Shown: positions 9,454 through 20,954, counted from the first letter of the stretch. The stretch is DNA of 64,000 bases from Ochrobactrum sp. BTU1 (GCA_018798825.1 CP076354.1:124001-188000); one strand, 5' to 3'. Translations and numbers: made by a program. Notes: generated from the letters alone by a model not told the origin.

Positions 9454-9466
9454 ACTGTCTGATGCT

Positions 9467-10084
9467 TTATGAGTGAGCGAAGATATCCTGCTCTGGCCAG
9501 CCCATCAGATCGAGTTCGGCCCGCGTTGGCAGGAATTTGAAACAGGCTTCAGCCTGCTTTGCACGCCCATCGCGTTCCAGACGCTTTTCAAAGACGGCTT
9601 TTAATCGATGCAGATAAAGCACGTCAGAGGCTGCATAATCCAGTTGAGCCTGCGAAAGCATTTCCGCTGCCCAGTCGGATGATTGTTGCTGCTTGGAAAT
9701 CGAAACATCGAGAAGTTCGTTGCAGATTTCTTTCAGACCATGGCGATCCGTATAGGTGCGTGTCAGTTTCGACGCGATCTTCGTGCAGAAAACCGGCTGC
9801 GGCATCGTTCCAAACGCATGCGCCAGCACCGCCAGATCAAAGCGTCCATAGTGAAAGATCTTGGTGATCGAGCGATCTTTCAGAAGCTTGACCAGATTAG
9901 ATGCCTTCTTCTGACCAGCTTCAATTTGGATCACGTCTGCCGTGCCGTCACCGGGTGAAATCTGAACCACGCAAAGTCTGTCGCGATGCGGATTAAGACC
10001 GAGCGTTTCAGTGTCGATAGCAACAGCATCAACCTGATAATTATCTAGATTGGGCAGGTCGTGCTTGTGAAAACGGATGGTCAT
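9467..10084 (-). CDS. RNase D-like DEDDy 3'-5' exonuclease
   Basis: 205 residues, covering only the exonuclease domain; full RNase D has C-terminal HRDC domains that are absent here. ExoI is AIDTETLGL (Asp, Glu), ExoII is FHYGRFDLAVLA, and ExoIII is LDYAASDVLYLH with the Tyr and Asp of the DEDDy subclass. It is predicted to trim 3' ends of structured RNA in the cytosol. Short RNase D-like proteins of this size are common in alphaproteobacteria. The ATG is preceded by AAGGA. It lies 45 bases downstream of the M20 peptidase gene on the same strand and may share its transcript. Confidence 0.88.
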   Translation of the reverse strand: MTIRFHKHDLPNLDNYQVDAVAIDTETLGLNPHRDRLCVVQISPGDGTADVIQIEAGQKKASNLVKLLKDRSITKIFHYGRFDLAVLAHAFGTMPQPVFCTKIASKLTRTYTDRHGLKEICNELLDVSISKQQQSSDWAAEMLSQAQLDYAASDVLYLHRLKAVFEKRLERDGRAKQAEACFKFLPTRAELDLMGWPEQDIFAHS

Positions 10085-10129
10085 TTGGTCTTCCTTATTT
10101 GGCGGCTTTCGCCGCCATAAGCATCTGTC

Positions 10130-11527
10130 TTACTTGGCAGCGATAGCCGCCATAATTCTTGCCCACGAGCGCTGGCCCTTATGGAAAGAATTCAGCTCAT
10201 ATTTTTCGTTCGGCGAATGAATACGGTCATCTTCAAGACCAAAGCCAACGAGCAGGGATTCCATGCCGAGGAACTTATCGAAGTCACCGACAATCGGGAT
10301 CGATCCGCCCATGGCGATCAGCACTGCTGGCTTCGGCCATTCATCGGAAAGCGCATCCTTGGCTTTGGAAACCAGTGGCGAGTCATAAGGCAGCTGAATG
10401 GCTGGCGAGCCACCATGCGGGTGGAACTCGACCGAGCAATCGGCTGGCAGACGTTCCTGCACGAAAGCTCGGAACGCTTCGCGGATTTTCACCGGATCCT
10501 GCTTGTGGACGAGACGGAACGAAACCTTGGCCGAAGCCTCTGCCGCGATTACCGTCTTGAAACCTTCGCCGGTATAGCCGCCGGTGATGCCGTTGACTTC
10601 CGCAGTTGGGCGCGCCCAGGTCAGTTCGAGAACGCTGCGGCCTTTTTCGCCCGAAGGGACCGAAAGACCAATTGGGCCAAGGAAGTTTTCAGCCGTGCGG
10701 CCAAGGCTTTCCCATGACTGCAAAATCTGCGATGGCGTTTCTTCAACGCCTTCATAGAAACCAGGCACCGTGACACGGCCGTTTTCATCATGCAGATCAG
10801 CAAGGATTTTTGCGAGAATATGGATCGGGTTGGCAGCAGCGCCGCCAAAGAAGCCCGAATGCAGATCGCGGTCAGCAGCCTTGATGACGATTTCCTCGCC
10901 AACCAGACCGCGAAGGCCGACGCTGATTGCGGGTGTTTCTTCGTTCCACATGGCGGTGTCGCAGACCAGTGCCACGTCGGCTTTTAACTCTTCTTTGTGA
11001 GCGTCGAGGAACGGCTTGAGCGAAGGCGAACCGGATTCTTCTTCGCCTTCAAACAGCAAGGTCACTTTGACAGGCAGGTTGCCGTTGACGGCCTTATAGG
11101 CGCGGCAGGCTTCAACAAAGGTCATCAACTGACCCTTGTCGTCGGATGTGCCACGGCCGGTCAGGATTTTGCGACCATTACCGACATCTTTGATGGCTGG
11201 CTCAAACGGATCGTTTTCCCAAAGGTTTAGCGGATCAACCGGCTGCACATCATAATGACCGTAAAAGAGCACATGTGGCGCATCAGCCGTAGCACCGTCA
11301 TGATGAGCAACGACCATCGGGTGGCCCGGCGTGTCGCGTACACTCGCATCAAAACCAATGGACTTGAGGTCCTCGACCAGCCATTCGGCAGCCTTACGGC
11401 AATCGGCCTTGTAAGCCGGATCGGTCGAAATCGACTTGATACGCAGAAGATCGAACAGATGATCGATGCTTTTGTCGAGATTTGTGTCGAGATAATTGAG
11501 GACTTTATCGAGTGATTGCGCGGACAT
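10130..11527 (-). CDS. M20-family dipeptidase/carboxypeptidase
   Basis: 465 residues, the usual length for M20 dipeptidases. Metal and catalytic motifs are visible: FYGHYDVQPVDP (metal His and catalytic Asp), GRGTSDDKGQ (bridging Asp), FEGEEESGSP (catalytic Glu and metal Glu), and a C-terminal His in GLEDDRIHSPNEKY. The central VGLRGLVGEE and DLHSGFFGG segments form the dimerisation domain. It is predicted to hydrolyse dipeptides in the cytosol using two metal ions, probably zinc. The start has AGGAAG upstream. Substrate range cannot be read from the sequence. Confidence 0.9.
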   Translation of the reverse strand: MSAQSLDKVLNYLDTNLDKSIDHLFDLLRIKSISTDPAYKADCRKAAEWLVEDLKSIGFDASVRDTPGHPMVVAHHDGATADAPHVLFYGHYDVQPVDPLNLWENDPFEPAIKDVGNGRKILTGRGTSDDKGQLMTFVEACRAYKAVNGNLPVKVTLLFEGEEESGSPSLKPFLDAHKEELKADVALVCDTAMWNEETPAISVGLRGLVGEEIVIKAADRDLHSGFFGGAAANPIHILAKILADLHDENGRVTVPGFYEGVEETPSQILQSWESLGRTAENFLGPIGLSVPSGEKGRSVLELTWARPTAEVNGITGGYTGEGFKTVIAAEASAKVSFRLVHKQDPVKIREAFRAFVQERLPADCSVEFHPHGGSPAIQLPYDSPLVSKAKDALSDEWPKPAVLIAMGGSIPIVGDFDKFLGMESLLVGFGLEDDRIHSPNEKYELNSFHKGQRSWARIMAAIAAK

Positions 11528-11903
11528 GGATACTTCCTGACGAGTCGTAAAACTGATCGCACACTACAACCAGCAACCCGAAGAAGAAACCCAATTTGAA
11601 CGCAAAACTGAGAGCTGAAAATGAATTGGCCGTTGTGGTGAGGGGGTTACCACAACGGCCATATCACTACACTCAGAAGCTACAGCCCGGAGAGGGGAAT
11701 GAGGCTGTAGCCAACAACCGGTATCCAACGGGGGACGGGTCAGAAAACCGGCGACCGACGTACTGTCGATGAGTGAGATTTGGCCCTTCAACTGTGGCTA
11801 TTCAAGGGCATTAAAGATTACAAATTCGTAACATAAACGTTACCTTGTCGTGTGTAATCCGTTATCCGTATTAATCGGAAATTGCGTGAGGATGGAGACA
11901 CTT
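11528..11903. other. Intergenic region between the M20 peptidase and the cupin gene
   Basis: 376 bases. It holds the upstream regions of the divergent peptidase and cupin genes and the candidate sRNA described separately. Near 11830-11846 there is a short inverted repeat, GTAAC-ATAAAC-GTTAC, that could be an operator for the cupin gene. No open frame with plausible codon use is seen. Confidence 0.5.
11620..11785 (-). ncRNA. Candidate structured sRNA with C-rich hairpin loops
   Basis: This stretch has no convincing gene but several perfect stems. GGCCGTTGTGGT/ACCACAACGGCC (11628-11660) is 12 bp with a 9-nt loop. CTACAGCC/GGCTGTAG (11680-11710) is 8 bp with a 15-nt loop. Shorter CCGGT/ACCGG and CGAC/GTCG pairs lie upstream in the minus-strand reading. 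Read on the minus strand the loops are AACCCCCTC and TCATTCCCCTCTCCG, the C/U-rich type that pairs with Shine-Dalgarno sequences in several alphaproteobacterial sRNAs. The last stem would serve as terminator. The plus orientation (G-rich loops) is possible. No expression evidence exists here. Confidence 0.35.
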
Positions 11904-12254
11904 ATGACCAAGATTACAATGCTCAGCAAGAAGGACTGGGAGAAGACGCCGGGCAAGTGGCACGGCGAGTTTGAAGGCAATGTGTTCGGTGCAGGCGCTT
12001 CGGTCATGTTCTATGCGACAGAAGAGGCAGGACGAGGACCAAGACTGCATCGTCATCCCTATGATGAGATTTTTATCGTCCGCAAAGGCCGGGCTCTATT
12101 TACGGTTGGCGAAGAGCAATTCGAGGCCGATGAAGGCAGTGTCGTATTTGGCGGAGCCAATATTCCGCACAAATATGTGAATGTCGGTCCCGGTCTGCTG
12201 GAGATGATAGACATTCATGTGTCTGGCACGTTCATTCAGGAAGATTTGGAATAG
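11904..12254 (+). CDS. Small cupin-domain protein
   Basis: 116 residues forming a single conserved beta-barrel cupin. Metal-site motif 1 is visible as PRLHRHPYDEIFIVRKG (two His and a Glu) and motif 2 as GGANIPHKYVNVG. Start at 11904 is preferred because GGAG lies six bases before it; an upstream ATG at 11850 has no such site. Function is unknown; single-domain cupins may be metal-binding oxygenases, isomerases or sugar/effector sensors. A long hairpin downstream separates it from polA. Confidence 0.8.
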   Translation: MTKITMLSKKDWEKTPGKWHGEFEGNVFGAGASVMFYATEEAGRGPRLHRHPYDEIFIVRKGRALFTVGEEQFEADEGSVVFGGANIPHKYVNVGPGLLEMIDIHVSGTFIQEDLE

Positions 12255-12264
12255 CTTCGTGCAA

Positions 12265-12328
12265 GAAAACCGGCTTGTCAGCAATCCAACGGTGGACACT
12301 TGTTTCTCCTGACACAAGGCCGGTTTTC
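12265..12328 (+). terminator. Long hairpin between the cupin gene and polA
   Basis: GAAAACCGGCTTGTCAG pairs with CTGACACAAGGCCGGTTTTC with one or two bulges, around a loop of about 28 nt. It sits ten bases after the cupin stop and about 30 bases before polA, with T-rich sequence after the 3' arm. Confidence 0.55.
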
Positions 12329-12358
12329 ATTACGCTTGGTTTCCTTTAATTCTAAGCC

Positions 12359-15301
12359 ATGAAAAAAGGCGATCATCTCTTCCTCGTTGACGGCTCGGGC
12401 TATATTTTCCGCGCCTATCATGCCCTGCCACCGCTGACCCGTAAGACGGACGGCTTGCCGGTCGGGGCCGTGTCTGGTTTCTGCAACATGCTGTGGAAGC
12501 TGTTGAAGGATGCGCGCAGCACCGATGTCGGTGTGGTGCCAACGCATTTTGCGGTCATTTTCGATTATTCGTCGCAGACCTTCCGCAAGGAAATCTACCC
12601 CGAATATAAGGCCAACCGCACCGCGCCGCCGGAAGATCTGATCCCGCAATTCGGCCTGATCCGTCAGGCAACGCGTGCCTTCAATCTGCCTTGCATCGAA
12701 AAGGAAGGTTTTGAGGCCGACGATCTGATCGCGACCTATGCCCGTATTGCTGAGAAAGCAGGCGGCGATGTTACAATCATTTCGTCCGACAAGGACCTCA
12801 TGCAGCTCGTCACACCGAGCGTGTCCATGTATGACAGCATGAAGGATAAGCAGATTTCGATCCCGGAAGTGATCGAAAAATGGGGTGTCCCGCCGGAAAA
12901 AATGATCGACCTGCAATCGCTGACCGGCGACAGTACCGATAATGTTCCGGGCATTCCGGGCATCGGCCCGAAGACCGCTGCGCAATTGCTGGAAGAGTTT
13001 GGCGATCTTGATACGTTGCTCGCGCGCGCTTCCGAGATCAAGCAGAACAAACGCCGCGAAAACATCATCGCCTTTGCCGATCAAACCAAGATCGCGCGTG
13101 AGCTTGTCACGCTCAAGACTGACGTGCCGCTCGATGTCGATCTCAGTGGTCTCGTGCTTGAACCACAGAATGGTCCCAAGCTTATTGGCTTCCTGAAAGC
13201 CATGGAGTTTACAACACTCACCCGTCGCGTGGCTGAAGCAACGGATACGGATGCGTCGGCTGTTGAACCGTGCCATATCGAAACCGAGTGGGGTTCTGGG
13301 GCACATGGTCCGGATGTCGATGTACCGGCAAAATCAGAAGCCAAGCTGTCTGAAAACTCTTCCACCACCGCTGCGGTTGAGACGCAAGATGCAAGTGGCT
13401 ACACGCCGAAAGCGCTGGCTGTAAGCCGAGCAGCGACGGCGCTTGCACAGAAGATCGACACCACGGCCTATACCTGCATTCGCGATCTTCCGACGCTGAA
13501 TAAGTGGCTCGCAGAGGCTGTCGAGACTGGCCTTGTCGCTTTCGATACCGAAACCAATTCGCTTGATCCGATGCAGGCCGAACTGATCGGTTTCTCGCTG
13601 GCGCTTGCGCCCGGTAAAGCCGCCTATATCCCGCTCCAGCACAAATCCGGCGCAGGCGATCTGCTTGGTGGCGGCATGGTTGAAGGTCAGATACCGCTCG
13701 ATAAGGCGCTGGCAGCTTTGAAGACCGTTCTTGAGGACAAATCCGTTCTCAAAATCGCACAGAACATGAAATATGACTGGCTGGTCATGCGCCGTCACGG
13801 CATCAACACCGTGTCTTTTGATGATACGATGCTGATTTCCTATGTGTTGGATGCGGGCACCGGCGGTCATGGCATGGACCCGTTGTCCGAGCGTTGGTTG
13901 GGCCATACGCCAATCGCTTATAAGGATGTGGCGGGCAGCGGCAAAAGCGCTGTTACCTTTGATATGGTCGATATTGATCGTGCGACAGCCTATGCTGCAG
14001 AAGACGCTGATGTCACGTTGCGTCTATGGCAGGTGCTGAAGCCGCGTCTGGCCGCAGAAGGATTGGCCTCGGTTTATGAGCGTCTTGAACGTCCGTTGGT
14101 CGATGTGCTTGCCCGCATGGAAGAGCGCGGCATCTCGGTTGACCGTCAGGTTCTCTCGCGCCTGTCGGGTGATCTCGCACAATCTGCTGCACGCTATGAA
14201 GACGAAATTTACGAACTTGCCGGTGAAAAATTCAATATCGGCTCGCCCAAGCAGCTTGGCGATATTCTTTTTGGCAAGATGGGTTTGCCGGGTGCATCCA
14301 AGACTAAAACCGGTCAATGGTCGACCTCTGCGCAAGTGCTGGAAGATCTGGCTGCTGAAGGTCTGCCTTTGCCGCGCAAGATTGTTGACTGGCGCCAGCT
14401 GACGAAGCTCAAATCCACCTACACGGATGCGCTGCCGGGATATATTCACCCGCAGACAAAGCGCGTGCATACGTCTTATGCAATGGCGTCCACCTCGACC
14501 GGACGCTTGTCTTCATCTGAGCCGAACCTGCAGAATATTCCGGTTCGTACAGCCGAAGGCCGCAAGATCAGAACGGCTTTTATTGCAGAACCGGGCAACA
14601 AGCTTATCTCTGCCGATTACAGCCAGATCGAATTGCGTGTGCTGGCACATGTCGCCGATATTCCGCAGCTGAAACAAGCTTTTGCCGATGGCATTGATAT
14701 TCATGCCATGACCGCTTCTGAAATGTTCGGTGTGCCGGTTGAAGGTATGCCGTCCGAAGTGCGCCGCCGTGCCAAGGCGATCAATTTCGGTATCATCTAC
14801 GGCATTTCGGCTTTTGGTCTTGCCAACCAGCTTTCCATTCCGCGTGAAGAAGCAGGGCAATATATCCGCACCTATTTCGAACGCTTCCCCGGCATCAAAG
14901 ACTATATGGAAGCGACCAAGGCTTTCGCGCGCGAACATGGCTATGTCGAAACGATTTTCGGCCGTCGGGCGCACTATCCTGATATTCGGGCTTCCAATCC
15001 GCAGGTGCGCGCCTTCAATGAACGGGCGGCAATCAATGCACCTATTCAGGGTTCGGCTGCCGATGTCATTCGCCGGGCCATGATCCGTATGGAAAATGCA
15101 CTGGCAGATGAGAAGCTTGCAGCCCGTATGCTTTTGCAAGTCCACGATGAATTGATCTTTGAAGTACCTGAAAACGAGGTCGAAAAGACAATTCCTATCG
15201 TGCGCCATGTTATGGAAAATGCGGCCATGCCTGCAGTGGCGCTTTCTGTGCCATTACAGGTGGATGCAAGGGCTGCACATAACTGGGATGAGGCGCATTA
15301 A
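12359..15301 (+). CDS. polA: DNA polymerase I
   Basis: 980 residues with all three classical domains. The 5'-3' exonuclease/flap domain (about 1-290) includes LVDGSGYIFRAYHALPPLTR and the helix-hairpin-helix GIPGIGPKTAAQLL. An acidic/Thr-rich linker (about 295-375) follows. The 3'-5' proofreading domain appears intact: ExoI FDTETNSLDP, ExoII NMKYDWLVM, ExoIII YAAEDADVT. Polymerase motif A is DYSQIELRVLAH (about residue 753), the O helix RRRAKAINFGIIYGIS, and motif C QVHDELIFEVP. It fills gaps and removes RNA primers in replication and repair. The TAA stop directly abuts a palindromic repeat. Confidence 0.97.
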   Translation: MKKGDHLFLVDGSGYIFRAYHALPPLTRKTDGLPVGAVSGFCNMLWKLLKDARSTDVGVVPTHFAVIFDYSSQTFRKEIYPEYKANRTAPPEDLIPQFGLIRQATRAFNLPCIEKEGFEADDLIATYARIAEKAGGDVTIISSDKDLMQLVTPSVSMYDSMKDKQISIPEVIEKWGVPPEKMIDLQSLTGDSTDNVPGIPGIGPKTAAQLLEEFGDLDTLLARASEIKQNKRRENIIAFADQTKIARELVTLKTDVPLDVDLSGLVLEPQNGPKLIGFLKAMEFTTLTRRVAEATDTDASAVEPCHIETEWGSGAHGPDVDVPAKSEAKLSENSSTTAAVETQDASGYTPKALAVSRAATALAQKIDTTAYTCIRDLPTLNKWLAEAVETGLVAFDTETNSLDPMQAELIGFSLALAPGKAAYIPLQHKSGAGDLLGGGMVEGQIPLDKALAALKTVLEDKSVLKIAQNMKYDWLVMRRHGINTVSFDDTMLISYVLDAGTGGHGMDPLSERWLGHTPIAYKDVAGSGKSAVTFDMVDIDRATAYAAEDADVTLRLWQVLKPRLAAEGLASVYERLERPLVDVLARMEERGISVDRQVLSRLSGDLAQSAARYEDEIYELAGEKFNIGSPKQLGDILFGKMGLPGASKTKTGQWSTSAQVLEDLAAEGLPLPRKIVDWRQLTKLKSTYTDALPGYIHPQTKRVHTSYAMASTSTGRLSSSEPNLQNIPVRTAEGRKIRTAFIAEPGNKLISADYSQIELRVLAHVADIPQLKQAFADGIDIHAMTASEMFGVPVEGMPSEVRRRAKAINFGIIYGISAFGLANQLSIPREEAGQYIRTYFERFPGIKDYMEATKAFAREHGYVETIFGRRAHYPDIRASNPQVRAFNERAAINAPIQGSAADVIRRAMIRMENALADEKLAARMLLQVHDELIFEVPENEVEKTIPIVRHVMENAAMPAVALSVPLQVDARAAHNWDEAH

Positions 15302-15399
15302 AAGCGCATTCCGAAAAGTGTGAAACTGTTTTCGGGTCAAATGCGCGTCAAAAAAGACTAGAGCGCCGTTCCGGTTTGATCGGATCGAATTGCGCTCTA
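15299..15399. repeat. Two-hairpin intergenic repeat, copy R2
   Basis: First hairpin: AGCGCATTCCGAAAAGTG paired with a CTGTTTTCGGG...AATGCGCG arm. A linker (TCAAAAAAGAC) leads to the second hairpin, TAGAGCGC...GCGCTCTA. The left end overlaps the polA stop codon (TAA in the place of the TAG seen in other copies). Confidence 0.85.
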
Positions 15400-15546
15400 G
15401 AGCGCTCACCCTGTTGACCTGAGAGGCGCAAGCCTATAGGTAAGCGCTAATTATGGTGCTTCGTTAGTCGTCAGGAGAGTTGTGGACAGATAGGTTCACG
15501 ACCGTTGGGTATGCGGCTTGAGAAGCTTTTTTCGTGAAAGTTATTC

Positions 15547-17457
15547 ATGTCCCTGCCTGATACAATCGCTCCGGCTCTTTCCGGAGCATTAGCCGCTCGT
15601 GGTTACACTACACTCACTGCTGTTCAGGAAGCCGTTCTGGCTCCAGAAACGCTGGATGCAGATCTTCTCGTTTCCGCACAGACCGGATCGGGCAAGACGG
15701 TAGCGTTTGGCCTTGCTATGGCCAATACGCTTCTCGAAGGTGAACTGCGCTTTAGCCGTCCAGAAGCACCTCTTGCCATGATTATTGCACCTACGCGTGA
15801 ACTGGCATTGCAGGTTCGTCGCGAACTGGAATGGCTTTATGCAGACACCGGCGCAACCATCGCATCCTGCGTTGGTGGCATGGATATCCGTTCCGAACGC
15901 CGTGTGCTTGAACGCGGATCGCACATCGTTGTCGGCACCCCAGGTCGCCTTCGCGACCATATCACTCGCAATGCGCTTGATATGTCGCAACTGCGCGTCG
16001 TCGTGCTCGATGAAGCTGACGAAATGCTCGACATGGGTTTCCGTGAAGACCTTGAATTTATTCTCGGTGAAGCACCGGAAGATCGTCGTACATTGATGTT
16101 CTCGGCAACGGTGCCTAAGCCAATTGCCCAGCTTGCCAAGCGCTTCCAGAATGACGCTCTGCGTCTGACTGTTCAGAGCGAAACCAGCCAGCACGCTGAC
16201 ATCGACTATGTCGCTATGCCGGTGCCGCCACATGAGCGCGACCACGCGATCATCAACGCGCTACTCTATTACGATTCACAGAATTCGATCATCTTCTGCT
16301 CGACCCGCGAAGCGGTAAAGCACATGGCAAGCCGCCTTTCCAATCGCGGTTTTGCGGTTGTGGCGCTGTCGGGTGAACTGAGCCAGGCAGAACGCAACAA
16401 TGCATTGCAGGCAATGCGTGATGGCCGTGCCCGTGTTTGCGTTGCTACCGACGTTGCTGCACGCGGTATTGATCTGCCGAACCTTGATCTGGTTATCCAT
16501 GCCGATCTTCCGAATAACCCGGAAACCATGCTGCACCGTTCGGGCCGTACCGGTCGTGCAGGCCGTAAGGGCACCTGTGTTCTGGTTGTTCCGTTCTCGC
16601 GTCGCCGCACTGCAGAACGTCTTCTGCATATGGCCAAGCTTGATGCGCAGACCATTTCTGCACCAAGCATCGCTGCGGTTCAGGCGAAGACCAATGAACG
16701 CATTTTGAATGCAGACGTTTTCAGCCAGCCGGTTGAAGAAGAATATCAGGATCTGCTGAAAGCGCTCACCGAGCGTTACACGCCGGAACAGATCGCAGCT
16801 GCGTTCTTGAACCGCGAAGTCGCTTCCTATCCGGCAGCAGAAGAAGTTTCCGATGCACCTGTGCATCCGGTTGGCGGCAAGAAGCCACGCGAACGTTCTG
16901 ATCGTGGTGATCGTGGCGACCGCTTTGAACGCAGTGATCGCCGTGAACGTGGCGAACCAGGTGAACGCTTTGACCGTAATTCGTCGTTTGATGGCGTGTG
17001 GTTCTCCGTTTCCGCCGGTCGCAAGCATCGCGCCGATCCAAAATGGCTTCTGCCGCTCATCTGCAAGGCAGGTGACGTATCGAAGCGTGATGTCGGTTCG
17101 ATCAAGATTTTCGACAACGAAACCCGTTTCGAAATCACAGCAGCCAAGGCTGATGAGTTCCGCCGCTCGGTCGAAGAACGCGGCACTGGCGAAAAGGGTC
17201 TTGTGATCCGTAACGCTGTTGCAGGCGCTGGTGGCGATGCTTCTCCACGCGAAGGCAAGGGCAACTTCAAGCCACGCGGCGACAAGTTCAAGAGCGATTT
17301 CCGTGATGGCCCGCGCGATGGCAACCGTGATAATGCCCGTGACGGCGCAAAGGGCAGCTGGTCGAAGCCGAAGGGCGACTTCAAGAAAGATGGTTTCAAG
17401 AAGGACGGCAAGAAGTTTGGTGACGGCGGCTTCAGCAAGAAACGTCGCGGCGAATAA
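15547..17457 (+). CDS. DEAD-box ATP-dependent RNA helicase with DbpA-type RNA-binding domain
   Basis: 636 residues. RecA-like domain 1: Q motif, AQTGSGKT (about residue 45), PTRELALQV, and DEAD (VLDEADEMLD, about 155), SAT. Domain 2: ARGIDLPNLDLV and HRSGRTGRAG. After the core comes an Arg/Asp/Gly-rich linker (RSDRGDRGDRFERSDRRER), then a DbpA/CsdA-like RNA-binding domain (SFDGVWFSVSAGRKHRADPK) and a Lys/Asp/Gly-rich tail (FKKDGFKKDGKK). It unwinds RNA duplexes, probably in ribosome assembly or RNA decay. Closest by layout to DeaD/CsdA; cold induction is known for that family but not visible here. Confidence 0.93.
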   Translation: MSLPDTIAPALSGALAARGYTTLTAVQEAVLAPETLDADLLVSAQTGSGKTVAFGLAMANTLLEGELRFSRPEAPLAMIIAPTRELALQVRRELEWLYADTGATIASCVGGMDIRSERRVLERGSHIVVGTPGRLRDHITRNALDMSQLRVVVLDEADEMLDMGFREDLEFILGEAPEDRRTLMFSATVPKPIAQLAKRFQNDALRLTVQSETSQHADIDYVAMPVPPHERDHAIINALLYYDSQNSIIFCSTREAVKHMASRLSNRGFAVVALSGELSQAERNNALQAMRDGRARVCVATDVAARGIDLPNLDLVIHADLPNNPETMLHRSGRTGRAGRKGTCVLVVPFSRRRTAERLLHMAKLDAQTISAPSIAAVQAKTNERILNADVFSQPVEEEYQDLLKALTERYTPEQIAAAFLNREVASYPAAEEVSDAPVHPVGGKKPRERSDRGDRGDRFERSDRRERGEPGERFDRNSSFDGVWFSVSAGRKHRADPKWLLPLICKAGDVSKRDVGSIKIFDNETRFEITAAKADEFRRSVEERGTGEKGLVIRNAVAGAGGDASPREGKGNFKPRGDKFKSDFRDGPRDGNRDNARDGAKGSWSKPKGDFKKDGFKKDGKKFGDGGFSKKRRGE

Positions 17458-17484
17458 ACACGCCAACTAGTCAGAAATTCTTTG

Positions 17485-17517
17485 GAAGGGCCGGGTTGCA
17501 AGCAACTACGGCCCTTT
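17485..17517 (+). terminator. Terminator between the helicase and convergent GNAT gene
   Basis: AAGGGCC...GGCCCTT stem, with an inner TTG/CAA pairing, followed by TCTCTT. It lies 28 bases past the helicase stop and just before the end of the convergent GNAT gene, so it can serve both. Confidence 0.7.
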
Positions 17518-17520
17518 CTC

Positions 17521-18099
17521 TTATATGATCGGTGGTATGTGATAAACGACCGAGCGATACTTTGGATTTTCCCGCCGCTCAGCGATATGTCCACCAAGCG
17601 CCTCGGCAATCCGCCTGCTGGGAAGGTTCTCTTCCGCAACCGGATATTCGAAATACTCGACCGGGACGTTTTGGCTTGCCCATGCGGCTACCGCTCCAAC
17701 AAATTCCCGGCCAAATCCGTTTCCATGAACTTCGCTTCGGAGCCATATTCCAAGCTCCGGCTTGCCTGATTTCATCGCGTGCAGGCCGACGATTCCAAGA
17801 AACCTGCCATTAGCTCGGTCTCGCGCCACCAGATGAAGCTCTGAGCGCTCCTCAATAGCGGGCAGCCAAGCCCGCCATATTTCTGCAAAGTCGGCTGCAG
17901 TTGATGGCGGCTCCCACGACATAAACCGCGTAATCTCGAGAGAGATACAGGAAAACACTTCGCTCGCATCACTAGGCTGAAACGGCACGATGATCGCACG
18001 AGCGGACAAAATACGAATGTCTGGCACTGGGTGGTCCTGCAGTGATGGTTTGTCAGAGTTGAACGTCATAACCAGACTGGGTGGATGGCGGTCAGCCAC
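17521..18099 (-). CDS. GNAT-family N-acetyltransferase (RimJ/RimL-like)
   Basis: 192 residues from a GTG start; an ATG at 18069 (ten codons in) is an alternative. The sequence has the Acetyltransf_3 layout: RILSARAIIVPFQPSDASEV near the N-terminus, GFGREFVGAVAAWA in the acetyl-CoA-binding region and a C-terminal EENLPSRRIAEALGG helix. It transfers an acetyl group from acetyl-CoA, possibly to a protein N-terminus or a small amine; the substrate is not determinable. It lies downstream of gyrB but is separated by a repeat and a strong terminator. Confidence 0.82.
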   Translation of the reverse strand: MADRHPPSLVMTFNSDKPSLQDHPVPDIRILSARAIIVPFQPSDASEVFSCISLEITRFMSWEPPSTAADFAEIWRAWLPAIEERSELHLVARDRANGRFLGIVGLHAMKSGKPELGIWLRSEVHGNGFGREFVGAVAAWASQNVPVEYFEYPVAEENLPSRRIAEALGGHIAERRENPKYRSVVYHIPPII

Positions 18100-18113
18100 T
18101 TTTATATACTTCT

Positions 18114-18143
18114 AAAAAAGCCCCGGATTTCCGGGGCTTTTTT
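18114..18143 (-). terminator. Strong bidirectional terminator downstream of gyrB
   Basis: A perfect 13-bp stem, AAAAAAGCCCCGG/CCGGGGCTTTTTT, with a 4-nt loop. It lies past the gyrB stop and the adjoining repeat, and upstream of the GNAT gene on the same strand. Confidence 0.92.
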
Positions 18144-18145
18144 AT

Positions 18146-18247
18146 TAGAGCGCATCCCAAAAAGCGCGAAGCGGTTTTCGGAACAAGATGCGCGTAAAAA
18201 CAAATGGATAGAGCACTTCGATTGACTCAATCAAAACGGGAAATGCT

Positions 18248-18250
<3 letters not shown>
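18146..18250. repeat. Two-hairpin intergenic repeat, copy R3, supplying the gyrB stop codon
   Basis: 105 bp with TAGAGC at the left end and GCTCTA at the right. First hairpin AGCGCATCCC...GCGGTTTTCGG...GATGCGCG; linker GTAAAAACAAATGGA; second hairpin TAGAGCA...TGCTCTA. The right-hand CTA (18248-18250) is, on the minus strand, the TAG stop of gyrB. Confidence 0.88.
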
Positions 18251-20764
<2,514 letters not shown>

Positions 20765-20786
20765 TCACACGACAAACATGGCTTTA

Positions 20787-20814
20787 ATATAGGCGTTAAC
20801 GGCGATTTTTCCAA
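20787..20814 (-). promoter_or_regulatory. Candidate gyrB promoter
   Basis: On the minus strand TTGGAA and CTATAT are separated by 16 bases, close to the alphaproteobacterial housekeeping consensus (TTGAC, CTATAT). It lies about 100 bases before the gyrB start. Confidence 0.45.
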
Positions 20815-20954
20815 ATTTTGGGGCCAAATTTACCGGGGATTCAGCTCTTTTGGCACCAGTTGAAGAATTGGGGTGGCGTGCAATCTCTGGAACCGCCACA
20901 ATTGAAGCTTATATCTTGTTTGACGGGGGTGTTCTCGATCAAAAGGAGCACTTG

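Noticed and set aside
11564..11791. A 75-codon minus-strand frame between the M20 peptidase and cupin genes.
   Set aside because: It runs straight through perfect RNA-type stems, has a high Pro/Ser content and no homology I recognise. A structured RNA explains the sequence better.
16276..17466. A 396-codon open frame opposite the DEAD-box helicase, plus others at 15589-16245 and 16827-17639.
   Set aside because: Shadow frames of the helicase. Composition is Cys/Arg/Thr-rich and no family is recognised.
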